Shown in pieces: positions 43,135-51,976 of a DNA stretch of 64,000 nucleotides. Each line of letters begins with the position of its first letter. Position 1 is the first letter of the stretch. The DNA comes from Saprospiraceae bacterium (GTDB lineage: Bacteria; Bacteroidota; Bacteroidia; Chitinophagales; Saprospiraceae): contig JABAQQ010000024.1 in assembly GCA_019187225.1 (NCBI GenBank), forward strand, positions 124,001 to 188,000, written 5' to 3'. Made by a program: the position numbers and the translations under genes. The notes under the pieces are model-generated. The model was not told the origin of the DNA. It ran no database searches and worked only from the letters and a program-made list of their open reading frames with translations.

Positions 43135-44025
43135 TCAATTTTTACTCTTTGCCGGTCCGCAAAGCCCCCTGCACTCCTGCAAAATCCCCGCAATACGATT
43201 ACTGCTCACGGTTTTTGCCAGAACATCGTCCCGGCGCATCAACTCGCTGCACAAGACGATGCCTTGTTCCAGCAACCGGTTCTTCTCGTGTCCGCTCAGT
43301 GTGGTCAGGCACGTAAGCGGATAGAGCCGTTCACGATCCACTATTTCTTTCAGACTACCTTTCAGCGGATAATTCCAGCTGATGAGGCGGAGACCTGCGC
43401 ACTCACCGTACAGCACCGCATCGTCGCTGAACCGCGTGTTGGTGACCAGCCAGCCCTGGAAATCAGCGTTTTCCCCTCTTCGTTTCAATCCTGCCCCGAC
43501 ATCCCGGAAGCGCGCATGCACATAGAGCGATATTTTCACATCGCATACTAAACCGGATTGGTTGTGGTATTTGCATTCGGCCAATATGGTGTCGGCGCCT
43601 CGCCTCGCCATCACATCTATTTCGTGGTTGACGCAGTATCCTTCCACGATGTTCCCTAATTGAACGTCGTATTTCCGGTTGCGCAATATATCTCCCACAA
43701 ATCGCTCGAAAGGATAACCCGACGGCCCCAACTCCATAATGGCTTTTTTCAGTTTGTAGCGGGCGGCCAGGTGGGCGGAAGATTCCTTCAGAAGTTCGAA
43801 CGCACGGCCATAAATTTCTTCTGTACTGATACCGGGGTAAAGTCCCTTTTGAATTTCGAGCGCTATGTCATGGATGATCTGAGGAGAAGCACCGGCTTTG
43901 CGGAGTGATCTCCGCAATTTTTTCAGGGAAAAAGGCGCTTCCTCCCCTGAGGATTTGGTGATGTAGATTCTTTTCACGTGCTGATTCAGATGAGAAATAT
44001 CAACTGCAAGTATAGCGAAAGTCAT
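43135..44025 (-). CDS. ATP-cone domain fused to Mrr-like restriction endonuclease
   Basis: The 296-residue protein has an N-terminal ATP-cone (about 17-105, IYITKSSGEEAPFSLKKLRRSLRKAG; ISTEEIYGRAFELL), then a PD-(D/E)xK nuclease of the Mrr type. Its core residues are in NHEIDVMARRG and ILAECKYHNQ, preceded by GYPFERFVGDILRNRKYDVQ. A C-terminal helical part of about 90 residues follows. ATP cones normally sense nucleotides in ribonucleotide reductases; fused to Mrr they suggest a nuclease controlled by dATP/ATP levels. No methylase or other restriction gene is near. A GTG at residue 17 (position 43977) is an alternative start. Confidence 0.85.
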   Translation of the reverse strand: MTFAILAVDISHLNQHVKRIYITKSSGEEAPFSLKKLRRSLRKAGASPQIIHDIALEIQKGLYPGISTEEIYGRAFELLKESSAHLAARYKLKKAIMELGPSGYPFERFVGDILRNRKYDVQLGNIVEGYCVNHEIDVMARRGADTILAECKYHNQSGLVCDVKISLYVHARFRDVGAGLKRRGENADFQGWLVTNTRFSDDAVLYGECAGLRLISWNYPLKGSLKEIVDRERLYPLTCLTTLSGHEKNRLLEQGIVLCSELMRRDDVLAKTVSSNRIAGILQECRGLCGPAKSKN

Positions 44026-44102
44026 TTCCTGCCAGCATCACCGACCGGAACTTTGTGCTGTAAAAATTACCAAAAATTCGATTTCAACATTCACAAAACA
44101 AA

Positions 44103-44109
44103 AGGAGGT
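44103..44109 (+). promoter_or_regulatory. Strong Shine-Dalgarno site of the Hsp20 gene
   Basis: AGGAGGT, four bases before the ATG at 44114, is the only canonical site of this strength noted in the window, where most genes lack one. It implies high translation of the small heat-shock protein. Confidence 0.7.
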
Positions 44110-44113
44110 TTAT

Positions 44114-44551
44114 ATGTCACTCGTCAGATGGAACCCGGAATCAAGTTTTTTCCCCTCAATTTCAAATTGGATGGATGATCTTTTTGATAATGGAGACTGG
44201 TCCAAACCGGCCGTCAAAGGTATATCCGTCCCAGCTGTGAACGTCACGGAAAACAAGAACGAATTCAAGTTGAAAGTGGCTGCACCCGGTTTCAAGAAAG
44301 AAGACTTTAAGTTGGAAATAAAGAACGGATATCTTTCTATTTCCGGCGAATCGAAGGAAGAAAAGGAAGAGAAGGATGAAAAATATACGCGTCAGGAATA
44401 TCGCTACAGCACCTTCACCCGTTCCTTCGCATTGCCGGAGAACGTAAAAGCCGAAGATATCTCTGCAGAATACACCGATGGCGTTTTGAAAGTCGTATTG
44501 CCCAAGAAAAAAACGGAGGAAAAAGCTTCGACACAAATTGCTGTAAAATAA
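44114..44551 (+). CDS. Hsp20/alpha-crystallin small heat-shock protein
   Basis: The 145-residue protein has an alpha-crystallin domain from about residue 35 (VPAVNVTENKNEFKLKVAAPGF; NGYLSISGESKEE; EYTDGVLKVVLPKK), a short N-terminal arm with SLVRWNPES and a C-terminal tail. It is an ATP-independent holdase that keeps unfolding proteins soluble in the cytoplasm. A good intrinsic terminator follows 25 bases after the stop. Confidence 0.95.
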   Translation: MSLVRWNPESSFFPSISNWMDDLFDNGDWSKPAVKGISVPAVNVTENKNEFKLKVAAPGFKKEDFKLEIKNGYLSISGESKEEKEEKDEKYTRQEYRYSTFTRSFALPENVKAEDISAEYTDGVLKVVLPKKKTEEKASTQIAVK

Positions 44552-44576
44552 AAGTTTAGTGGGTATTTTTGCTGTC

Positions 44577-44610
44577 AACAGGCCGCTCGTGCTTCGGGAG
44601 GCCTGTTTTT
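44577..44610 (+). terminator. Intrinsic terminator after the Hsp20 gene
   Basis: AACAGGCC (44577-44584) pairs with GGCCTGTT (44600-44607) and runs into TTT. The loop is 15 bases. It lies between the Hsp20 stop and the ATG of the AI-2E family gene. Confidence 0.7.
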
Positions 44611-44623
44611 GCTTTCCATCGCC

Positions 44624-45652
44624 ATGAATAAGATTCCGGGTGTTCAAATCCGTCAGGTATTGCTCCTGCTGCTCATCGCGGCCATTTTTGGGGTGCTTTT
44701 CTGGAACCTGCGCTTTTTTATACCGGCATTGCTCGGCGCTTACGCTTTGTATATCCTGTTGCGGGGGCCGATGTTTTATATCATAACAAAATGGAAGTGG
44801 AGAAAAAAAGCAGCGGTGGCGGCATTGCTTTTCGTATCCTTCATTCTGATCCTGGCGCCCGCTTACTGGATTTTCGGAATGCTTGAAAAGCGACTGCTTG
44901 CCTTACTGATGAATTCCGACGATCTCCTCCAGAATGCGGGAGATTTTGCACGGCAACTGGAAGCGAGATTCGGCATCGCTTTGCTGACGCCCGATAACAT
45001 TCAGGGGCTGACGGACTGGGGCATGCGCGAGGCGCGAGGCATTGTGAGCGCTACGGTGAATGGGTTGGGCATCCTGCTGGCAGCCTATTTCATCCTGTGG
45101 TTTATGCTGACGGAGAGCGAAAGAATGGAGCGGTCGTTTTTCAACTGGCTGCCCCTCAAAGATGAAAATGTGGAATACGTGCGCAAACAATTGAACGACA
45201 TGGTATGGTCGAATGCGCTGGGTATTCCCATGATGGGGGTTGTGCAGGGGCTGGCGGGCCTGATCGCCTACTGGTTGGCGGGAGTGGATGACATGTGGCT
45301 TTGGTTTGCCATCACCTTTGTGTCAGGGATGTTGCCTGTAGTGGGCGTGGCGCTGGCTTATGTGCCACTGTCGCTTCTGCTCCTCGCCAAAGGGATGGAA
45401 TGGGAAGCTTTGTTTATATTTCTCTATGGTTTTATCGTCGTAGGTTCGGTGGATAATTTGGCGCGGATGTGGCTCCTGCAAAAAATCGGCCACGTCCACC
45501 CTGTCATCACTTTGTTTGGCGTCATTGTAGGCTTGAAGTTGTTCGGCTTTATCGGCTTTATTTTCGGGCCGATCCTGATCTCCATGTTTATTTTGTTGTT
45601 GCGGATCTATCACAAGGAATTCGATCAACCGGTCACTCCGAAATCTCCCTGA
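44624..45652 (+). CDS. AI-2E family transporter (PerM-like)
   Basis: The product has 342 residues from ATG 44624. Three N-terminal helices, an amphipathic extracytoplasmic stretch (LEKRLLALLMNSDDLLQNAGDFARQLE) and five C-terminal helices match the family, with the diagnostic GSVDNLARMWLLQK and LKLFGFIGFIFGPIL. Members export signalling molecules or ions; the AI-2 link is only by name. Its end overlaps the convergent CoA-transferase gene by 20 bases. Confidence 0.9.
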   Translation: MNKIPGVQIRQVLLLLLIAAIFGVLFWNLRFFIPALLGAYALYILLRGPMFYIITKWKWRKKAAVAALLFVSFILILAPAYWIFGMLEKRLLALLMNSDDLLQNAGDFARQLEARFGIALLTPDNIQGLTDWGMREARGIVSATVNGLGILLAAYFILWFMLTESERMERSFFNWLPLKDENVEYVRKQLNDMVWSNALGIPMMGVVQGLAGLIAYWLAGVDDMWLWFAITFVSGMLPVVGVALAYVPLSLLLLAKGMEWEALFIFLYGFIVVGSVDNLARMWLLQKIGHVHPVITLFGVIVGLKLFGFIGFIFGPILISMFILLLRIYHKEFDQPVTPKSP

Positions 45653-46958
45653 ATCGCTCCGCAAACGCGCGTTCCAGCATTTCCCGGTCGCCGGGGTGCG
45701 CAATTTCAATCAATGCCCTGGCGCGCTGCCGCAGGTTTTTTCCAAATAAATAGGCCACCCCGTACTCCGTGACGATGTAGTGCGCATGCGCCCGCGTCGT
45801 CACCACCCCGGCGCCCGGTTTGAGCAACGGCACGATGCGCGCAACGCCTTTGGCTGTGCGCGAAGTGAGGGCGATGATGGGTTTTCCGCCCTCGGAAAGC
45901 GCCGCTCCGCGCATGAAATCCATCTGGCCGCCCACGCCGGAATACTGGTAGGTGCCGATGGAATCGGCGCATACCTGTCCCGTCAGGTCCACTTCGATGG
46001 CACTGTTGATGGCTACCACGCGGTCGTTGCGTTTGATGACCGAAGCCTCGTTCACGTAATCAACGTCGAGGAAAGCGAATGCGGGATTGTCGTCCACATA
46101 ATCATAGAGCCGCCGCGTGCCCAGGGCGAACGCCGTCACGGTCTTGTTGGGGTGAATGTTTTTAAAGCGGTTGTTTATCACGTCCTTTTCCACCAGGTCA
46201 ATAATGCCATCCGAAAACATTTCGGTGTGCACGCCCAGGTCTTTGTGGTTGTTCAGGCACTTCAACACGGCATCTGGAATGGTGCCGATGCCCAATTGCA
46301 GCGTACTGCGATCCTCGATCAATCCCGCAATGAATTGTCCAATTTTCATTTCCGCCTCTCCGGTTGCTTTCCCGTAACTGACCTCCTGCAAGGGAGCTTC
46401 CCAAAACACCATGGCATCAAAACTGCTCTTGTGCATGAGACCGTCGCCGTGAGTGCGCGGCACCCGGGGGTTCACCTGGGCGATGACGTGTTTGGCAGTG
46501 TTCAGTGCCGAGCGGGCAATATCGGTCGAAACGCCCAGGGAACAGTAGCCGTGCCGGTCGGGCTCGGAAACCTGAACGATGGCTACGTCGAGCGCCAGAA
46601 TGTTGCGTTTGAACAGTTCCGGTATTTCACTCAAAAAAACCGGTACATAATCGGCGCGACCTTCGTTTACGGCCTGGCGTATGCTGGCAGAAACAAACAG
46701 GGAATTGAAATGGAAATGTGGCCGGTACTGAGGTTTGTCCAATTCCACATCGCCATAAAGGCTGATGGAGACGAGTTCAACGTTCTGAAGGCGCGGCGCC
46801 TGCTCGGCCAGTTTTTTCAGCATGTACAGCGGCGTACACGCGCTGCCGTGGATAAATATCCGTTGGTTGGACTGAACGATCTGAAGGGCTTCTTCAGCGG
46901 AGACGTAAGGCATTTGTTGCTGGATAAATGTGCATTTTTTCGGGTCAAATCTATGCAC
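45633..46958 (-). CDS. Acetyl-CoA hydrolase/transferase family protein (4-hydroxybutyrate CoA-transferase-like)
   Basis: The 441-residue protein has N-terminal RIFIHGSACTPLYMLKKLAE and the catalytic glutamate in GVHTEMFSDGIIDLVEKDVI, with QYSGVGGQMDFMRGA and VVTTRAHAHYIVTEYGVAYLFGK at the C-terminus. This is the CoA-transferase family that moves CoA between acetate and other acids such as 4-hydroxybutyrate or butyrate. The ATG at 46913 (MPYVSAEEAL) is an equally good start. No fermentation genes adjoin. Confidence 0.92.
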   Translation of the reverse strand: MHRFDPKKCTFIQQQMPYVSAEEALQIVQSNQRIFIHGSACTPLYMLKKLAEQAPRLQNVELVSISLYGDVELDKPQYRPHFHFNSLFVSASIRQAVNEGRADYVPVFLSEIPELFKRNILALDVAIVQVSEPDRHGYCSLGVSTDIARSALNTAKHVIAQVNPRVPRTHGDGLMHKSSFDAMVFWEAPLQEVSYGKATGEAEMKIGQFIAGLIEDRSTLQLGIGTIPDAVLKCLNNHKDLGVHTEMFSDGIIDLVEKDVINNRFKNIHPNKTVTAFALGTRRLYDYVDDNPAFAFLDVDYVNEASVIKRNDRVVAINSAIEVDLTGQVCADSIGTYQYSGVGGQMDFMRGAALSEGGKPIIALTSRTAKGVARIVPLLKPGAGVVTTRAHAHYIVTEYGVAYLFGKNLRQRARALIEIAHPGDREMLERAFAERFREISE

Positions 46959-47118
46959 ATGGTTTCAAACAACTCCGAATAAATTGAACCTCGCCAAACA
47001 CATGACTCCGAGGGTGACAACAATCATTGCCGAACCTGCATGATGTCATTGGATTTGGGAAAGGAGAGATTGTATATTTAGGTCGCCTGAGAATTTTTTC
47101 AATTTAACCACTCGAGTC

Positions 47119-47523
47119 ATGGGAACAATACAATCGTCTGCGCTATTGCCCCGAGCCGTAAACCTCATGCCGAGACCTGCCATTAAAAATTTGGAATCCA
47201 GAATAGCGGAAATGAAGGGGGAGATGGATTTCTACCACCAATTGCTGTGCTGGCTGCTGTTCAGCTGCCAGGAAGACAAAAGGCATATCATCGAAGCCCT
47301 CAGAGCTGAGGTGATGGAGGTGCGCGACGGTGGCTTTAGCGCCCTTCTCGATGGACTGGAAAGGTTGAAAGGCGAAATGAAAGGAATAGTAACAGAGCCG
47401 GGGATTTATTCGGATATTGCCTGGCTGCAGGTGTATTTGAAACAAATAGAAGGTACTTTGCAGGCGCTCAAGTCAAGAATACACCGGAGTTTCGGTGATT
47501 ATACACACGTACGCATCTGGTGA
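47119..47523 (+). CDS. Hypothetical helical protein
   Basis: The 134-residue protein is predicted to be almost all helix (MKGEMDFYHQLLCWLLFSCQEDKRHIIEALRAEV; SDIAWLQVYLKQIEGTLQALKSRI), with a Lys/Glu-rich composition and no recognised domain. Codon usage resembles its neighbours. It stands alone and no promoter is clear, so it may be a small structural or regulatory protein. Confidence 0.5.
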   Translation: MGTIQSSALLPRAVNLMPRPAIKNLESRIAEMKGEMDFYHQLLCWLLFSCQEDKRHIIEALRAEVMEVRDGGFSALLDGLERLKGEMKGIVTEPGIYSDIAWLQVYLKQIEGTLQALKSRIHRSFGDYTHVRIW

Positions 47524-47686
47524 ATTTGAAGTGGCCGTAAGTACTTTTATTTATATTTTTCATTTCCGCTATGATTGGACCATATAATTGATAGCCCGAA
47601 CGGTCAAGAAAATGGTAGTGAAAAATAATTGTTTCGTCATGGTTATCTAATAAAGATCCAGAGAGAGTGAGAGTGTATTTGTTACC

Positions 47687-47725
47687 AAAAAAACGAGGGA
47701 CAAAGTCACGCATGACTTTGCCCCT
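47687..47725 (-). terminator. Intrinsic terminator of gldJ
   Basis: On the minus strand AGGGGCAAAGTCA, a TGCG loop and TGACTTTGTCCCT form a 13-bp stem with one mismatch. It is followed by CG and seven T's, about 30 bases after the gldJ stop. Confidence 0.8.
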
Positions 47726-47755
47726 CTTTCCACAGTAAGGATTCAGAACACCGGA

Positions 47756-49258
47756 TTAATAGCGGCGTTTCACTTTTTTCTTCTTCGTTTTGAACTCGTT
47801 GCCTTCTTCGTCGTTGCCGATCGGGTTACCTGTGCGGGTCATAGCGCAGCGGAAACCGACGGTGCGGCTGGCCTTGTCTTCTTCGAGGAAGCGGCGCGTG
47901 CCGGGCGAGAGCCAGAAAGCGCGGTCGGCCCAGGAACCGCCCTTGATGACGCGGGCTTTATCGCTGATGAGGGTGCTGATGCCATAGCGGTATTCTACCT
48001 GCGATTCCTTGTCGCCGTCGAGGTAGTTGTACACTTCGGGGCGTTTGTAGTTGTCGCGCAGGGCGGTAGTGGTCGTGTCCATCAATTCGTACTGGAGGCG
48101 GCCCAAGCTGTCTTTGGTGATCGGCTGGCCGGTTTCCGGGTCGAGTTTTTTGGTCACAAAGACGTTACCGCGGAAGGAGTTCAGGTCGTGGTTGGCCACG
48201 TCTTCCAGGTCGGAAGAGGTCATCGGACGGTAGAGGTCGGCAGTCCATTCGTTCACGTTACCGGCCATGTTGTACAGACCGTAGTCGTTCGGCCAGTTGT
48301 CGCGCACTTTGGAAGGGAAGAACGATTTGTCGTTCAGAGCGCCTGCCATACCGCCATAGTCACCGCCGCTGCGCTTGAAGTTAGCGAGCATGTGACCCTG
48401 GTATTTGTTGCGTTTTTGGTAGCGCACGGTATTGCCGTCCCACGGGTAGATGCGGCGGTCAGTGATGAGTTCGTCTTTGCTGTTGGCTTGCACACCGATG
48501 AGCGAGAGTGCGGCGTATTCCCATTCGGCTTCCGTCGGGAGGCGGTAGGCCGGGAGCAGGATGCCGTCTTCGAGGCGTACGCGGCGTTCGCCGCCGGTGC
48601 GCTGGTCGGGCAGGTTTTTACGCACAGCGGGTTCGTACTGACCCACTAAGTATGATTCGGTGTTGAAGTTGTTCTCGTTTTTCTGGTCGGGCGTCGGGTC
48701 AATGATACCGCGTTCGATGAGGATCATCTCGTTCACGCGGTCGGTGCGCCATTTGCAGAATTCGTTGGCCTGGTTCCAGTTGACGCCCACTACGGGATAG
48801 TCGTCGTAGGCGGGGTGGCGGAAGTAGGTTTCCACCATCGGCTCGTTGTAAGCCAGTTCGTCGCGCCACACAAGGGTGTCGGGCAGGGCGCGTTTCCAGG
48901 TTTCGGGGTAGGTTTCGCCGAATACTCGATCCACCCAGTAGAGGTACTCGCGGTAGTCAATGTTGGAAATTTCGGTTTCGTCCATGTAGAACGAGGAGAC
49001 GGTTACGCGGCGCGCCACGTTGTTCCATTCATAAGTGGCGTCCTGGTCGGTAAGACCCATGGTAAAGGTACCGCCTTCGACAAGGACGAGGTTCGGGCCG
49101 GTGGCCTGACCGTCATAATCCACTTTTTCAAAGCCGCCCCACTTTTGGTCGTTGTATTTCCAGCCTGTAGAGGAGGAACGCTCGGTTTTTTTACCGCAGC
49201 TCGCCATCAGGAAGATGAGCAGGACAAAGTTTAACCCGTGAATGAGAGTTTTTTTCAT
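47756..49258 (-). CDS. gldJ: Gliding motility/type IX secretion lipoprotein GldJ
   Basis: The 500-residue protein has a lipoprotein signal with Cys21 (FLMASCGKK) and then a formylglycine-generating-enzyme-like (SUMF1) fold. Key segments are LVEGGTFTMGLTDQD, SFYMDETEISNIDYREYLYW, ALPDTLVWRDELAYNEPM, PVVGVNWNQANEFCKWRTDR and AGNVNEWTADLY. The pattern fits GldJ better than GldK. A basic C-terminal tail (KKKKVKRRY) follows. GldJ is an outer-membrane lipoprotein needed for stability of the gliding motor and type IX secretion. The PorP/SprF-like gene is 97 bases upstream on the same strand. Confidence 0.92.
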   Translation of the reverse strand: MKKTLIHGLNFVLLIFLMASCGKKTERSSSTGWKYNDQKWGGFEKVDYDGQATGPNLVLVEGGTFTMGLTDQDATYEWNNVARRVTVSSFYMDETEISNIDYREYLYWVDRVFGETYPETWKRALPDTLVWRDELAYNEPMVETYFRHPAYDDYPVVGVNWNQANEFCKWRTDRVNEMILIERGIIDPTPDQKNENNFNTESYLVGQYEPAVRKNLPDQRTGGERRVRLEDGILLPAYRLPTEAEWEYAALSLIGVQANSKDELITDRRIYPWDGNTVRYQKRNKYQGHMLANFKRSGGDYGGMAGALNDKSFFPSKVRDNWPNDYGLYNMAGNVNEWTADLYRPMTSSDLEDVANHDLNSFRGNVFVTKKLDPETGQPITKDSLGRLQYELMDTTTTALRDNYKRPEVYNYLDGDKESQVEYRYGISTLISDKARVIKGGSWADRAFWLSPGTRRFLEEDKASRTVGFRCAMTRTGNPIGNDEEGNEFKTKKKKVKRRY

Positions 49259-49355
49259 TATTAAAATACAGGTTTAGAAAATTGAGCAGCAAATGTAGGC
49301 AAATAAAACATTTCGGAATTCCGGTCTTTCAAAATTTAACGAAAGTCGTTTTCCT

Positions 49356-50351
49356 TTATTGAAACATCCGGATGCAATCGTTGAGGTCACGGCTTTTCTT
49401 TTTGCGCAGTTTTTCATTCTGGTCGAACAAAATACCCAGCGTCAGCTCGTAAGTGCCGCCCGAACGCGCCGACAAACCCGACACTGTCACGTCGTAACTC
49501 AAGCCTATTTTAAAAATTCCCTCGCGAAAACCGGCCATCAAAATAACAGCGTCGGCATTGCGAAAAGTGTGCCGGTACCATGCTCCGGCGATAATGGCGC
49601 CCAAACCGGCGTATGCACCGATGTTCAATTGCTGGTAAGGTCCCTGGGAAACGAATAAAAAATTCGGGGAGATAAACGAGGGTTGGCGGACTTTATTGCC
49701 CTTTTTAACAACCAGTTCGGTGCCGCCGTGAAAGGTGTAACGCAGCGGCAGGCCCCGCGACAGGTTGTCGTTCACGAGCAGGATGCCGTCGTTGGGAGTA
49801 TTAAGGTGTTTGAGCGCCGCGCCGAAGTAGAATTTGTCGCTGAGGATCAGCAGGCCCGAAGAAATGTCGAGTTGGGTTTTGGTGGCCAGGTCGGGCGGAA
49901 CTTCGCCTGAGCCGTTGCCGATGCCGCCGATGGGGTCGATCTGGTCGGGAAAGATGAGTTTTTCCCAATTCAGGTTGGTTTGGTAAGCGCCTGCTTCCAC
50001 GCCGAGTTTCAACGCCAGGTGGTCGGTCACTTTGAGCCGGTAGGCATACACGGCGGAAAACCGCGTCGTTTTGTAAATGCCGTCGCCTGCGTTGTCCCCT
50101 TCGAGGTTGAAGCCGATGCCGCTGTTCAGCCGTTCCAGGCTTTGCTCGTAAAATACCGCGTAGGTGCGGTAGGCATTGTTGAAGCCCGACCATTGGTTGC
50201 GGTAGGCCGCGCCGATGCGGGGCGCGATGGCGCTTCCGGCAAAACCGGGGTTTACCTGAAGGGGCATGGCGTAAAACTGCGAAAAGATCGGGTCTTGCGC
50301 GGCAGCACCCGCCGCCGCCAGCAGGAGCAGTGCGGTGAAGAGTTTTCTCAT
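49356..50351 (-). CDS. PorP/SprF family type IX secretion membrane protein
   Basis: The product has 331 residues from ATG 50351. A signal peptide MRKLFTALLLLAAAGAAAQ is followed by the family start DPIFSQFYAMPLQVNPGFAG and barrel strands (AAYRNQWSGFNNAYRTYAVFYEQ; HLALKLGVEAGAYQ; NAVILMAGFREGIFKIGLSYD-like block). PorP/SprF proteins are outer-membrane barrels that help attach or export T9SS cargo such as SprB. The adjacent gldJ supports a role in secretion. Confidence 0.9.
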   Translation of the reverse strand: MRKLFTALLLLAAAGAAAQDPIFSQFYAMPLQVNPGFAGSAIAPRIGAAYRNQWSGFNNAYRTYAVFYEQSLERLNSGIGFNLEGDNAGDGIYKTTRFSAVYAYRLKVTDHLALKLGVEAGAYQTNLNWEKLIFPDQIDPIGGIGNGSGEVPPDLATKTQLDISSGLLILSDKFYFGAALKHLNTPNDGILLVNDNLSRGLPLRYTFHGGTELVVKKGNKVRQPSFISPNFLFVSQGPYQQLNIGAYAGLGAIIAGAWYRHTFRNADAVILMAGFREGIFKIGLSYDVTVSGLSARSGGTYELTLGILFDQNEKLRKKKSRDLNDCIRMFQ

Positions 50352-50511
50352 AACGAATGGAGTTGGCGGAAATCTTTTCGTTCGGGTTGCCTTTTGGCGG
50401 GGGGAAGTTCGGAGAAATTCTGCAGTCAGGAAACGGTTGGGGATGGAAATTGCTAAAATAGGCAAAAGGTAATGATTGGGTGTTGCCGATTTACGTCATT
50501 GAGGGAAAAAG

Positions 50512-50670
50512 TCATTCCCCCGCTTCGTCAAGCACTCGTCTGTAGATTTGCTGACTAATTCGAAGATTGGCTTCCTGAATAAGTTGGTCAAGCAACATTT
50601 TGACGTTGGGAATAATACCTCAATCTTTTGCCTCTATAAGCACACCTGCTAATCCTATGTCAAGCCTTTG
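50512..50670 (-). pseudogene. Remnant of a DUF3368 (VapC-like) toxin gene
   Basis: On the minus strand one frame reads RLDIGLAGVLIEAKD, stop, GIIPNVKMLLDQLIQEANLR, then ISQQIYRRVLDEAGE, stop. This matches the C-terminal third of DUF3368 PIN-like proteins (GTLGVLLKAKxxGLIPxVKPLLDxL...). There is an in-frame TGA inside the match and no N-terminal part, so it is a dead fragment left between metF and the PorP gene. Confidence 0.55.
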
Positions 50671-50682
50671 TACTTAAAGGAC

Positions 50683-51639
50683 TCAAGCCACGCTCGCCGC
50701 AATCGCCCGTATCGTTTCCGTATCGCCCATCGTATAATAATGCAGGCAGGGCACGCCGGCGGCTTTCAACTCCTTAGATTGTTGGATGCACCATTCGATG
50801 CCGACTTGTTTGACGGCTTCGTCGTCTTTGGCCTTCAAAATTTCGCTGACGAACTCGTCGGGCATATTGACGTAAAACTTGCGCGGGATGGCGTTGAGCT
50901 GGTAGCGCTTGGTCAGGGGTTTCAGGCCCGGTACGATGGGCACCTCGATGCCAGCCTTGCGGCAGGCTTCCACGTAATCGAAGTATTTCCGGTTGTCGAA
51001 AAACATTTGCGTCACGATATAGCCCGCTCCGGCATCTACTTTTTGTTTGGTAAAATACAGGTCGGTCGGCAGGTTGGGCGCCTCGAAGTGCTTTTCCGGG
51101 TAACCTGCCACGCCGACGCAGAAGTCGGTTTTTTCGCCGTTGACGATATTGGCATCTAAGTAGCGGCCTTCGTTCATCCCGACGATCTGGCGCACGAGGT
51201 CGAGGGCGTATTTGTGGCCGTTTTCGTTGGGAATGAATTTGTCCTCGAACTGCCGCGCGTCGCCGCGCAGGGCGAGCACGTTGTTGATGCCCAGGAAGTT
51301 GAGGTCAATCAGCGCGTTCTCCGTTTCTTCCACCGAAAAGCCGCCGCAGATGAGGTGCGGCACAGCGTCCACACCGTAGCGGTGCATAATAGCCGCACAA
51401 ATGCCGACCGTGCCGGGGCGCTTGCGGATGGCCGTTTTTTCATAATACCCCGACGGCCGTTGTTTGTACAAAAACTCCTCGCGGTGGTAGGTCACGTCGA
51501 TGAACGGCGGCTTGAATTCCATCAGCGTGTCCAGCGTTTTAAAAATGGACTGCATGCTGCCGCCTTTGAGCGGGGGCAATACTTCAAAGGAGACCAGTGT
51601 TTTGTCTTTTGCTTTTGAGAAATGCTCGGTTACTTTCAT
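50683..51639 (-). CDS. metF: Methylenetetrahydrofolate reductase
   Basis: The product has 318 residues from ATG 51639. The TIM barrel carries SFEVLPPLKGGSMQSIF at the N-terminus, FIDVTYHREEF, LALRGDARQFE, VGVAGYPEKHFEAPN and YIVTQMFFDNRKYFDYVEACR, all typical of MetF. It reduces methylene-THF to methyl-THF with FAD for methionine synthesis. The ATG of the longer frame at 51684 lies 15 codons upstream and is less likely. Confidence 0.95.
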   Translation of the reverse strand: MKVTEHFSKAKDKTLVSFEVLPPLKGGSMQSIFKTLDTLMEFKPPFIDVTYHREEFLYKQRPSGYYEKTAIRKRPGTVGICAAIMHRYGVDAVPHLICGGFSVEETENALIDLNFLGINNVLALRGDARQFEDKFIPNENGHKYALDLVRQIVGMNEGRYLDANIVNGEKTDFCVGVAGYPEKHFEAPNLPTDLYFTKQKVDAGAGYIVTQMFFDNRKYFDYVEACRKAGIEVPIVPGLKPLTKRYQLNAIPRKFYVNMPDEFVSEILKAKDDEAVKQVGIEWCIQQSKELKAAGVPCLHYYTMGDTETIRAIAASVA

Positions 51640-51716
51640 TGTTCTTTGAATTTTCCCATGATTATTTAGCGCTTTGATGAACAATTGATTACAAAGCTAA
51701 GCTATTTTCTTTATAC

Positions 51717-51976
51717 CGTCTACCGTCTACCGTCTACCGTCTACCGTCCACCGTCCACCGTCTACCGTCCACCGTCTACCGTCCACCGTCTACCGTCCAC
51801 CGTCCACCGTCCACCGTCTACCGTCCACCGTCTACCGTCCACCGTCCACCGTCCACCGTCTACCGTCCACCGTCCACCGTCTACCGTCCACCGTCCACCG
51901 TCCACCGTCCACCGTCTACCGTCCACCGTCCACCGTCCACCGTCTACCGTCCACCGTCCACCGTCCACCGTCCATC
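51717..51976. repeat. Long ACCGTCY heptamer array
   Basis: About 37 consecutive heptamers, ACCGTCC or ACCGTCT in irregular order, run uninterrupted. The array ends exactly at the stop codon of the TMTC-like gene. It is the longest array in the window. Phase drifts against codons, so the reading frames through it are artefacts. Confidence 0.9.

Noticed and set aside
45780-46982. 400-codon plus-strand frame over the CoA-transferase gene
   Set aside because: The minus-strand protein has clear catalytic motifs; the plus frame is a GC-bias shadow.
47468-47713. 81-codon minus-strand frame after gldJ
   Set aside because: It starts inside the gldJ terminator hairpin and overlaps the hypothetical plus-strand gene; no family resemblance.
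51717-51976. Possible CRISPR array or repeat protein
   Set aside because: Units are contiguous heptamers with no spacers, and any peptide through it is just the repeat read in shifting phase.
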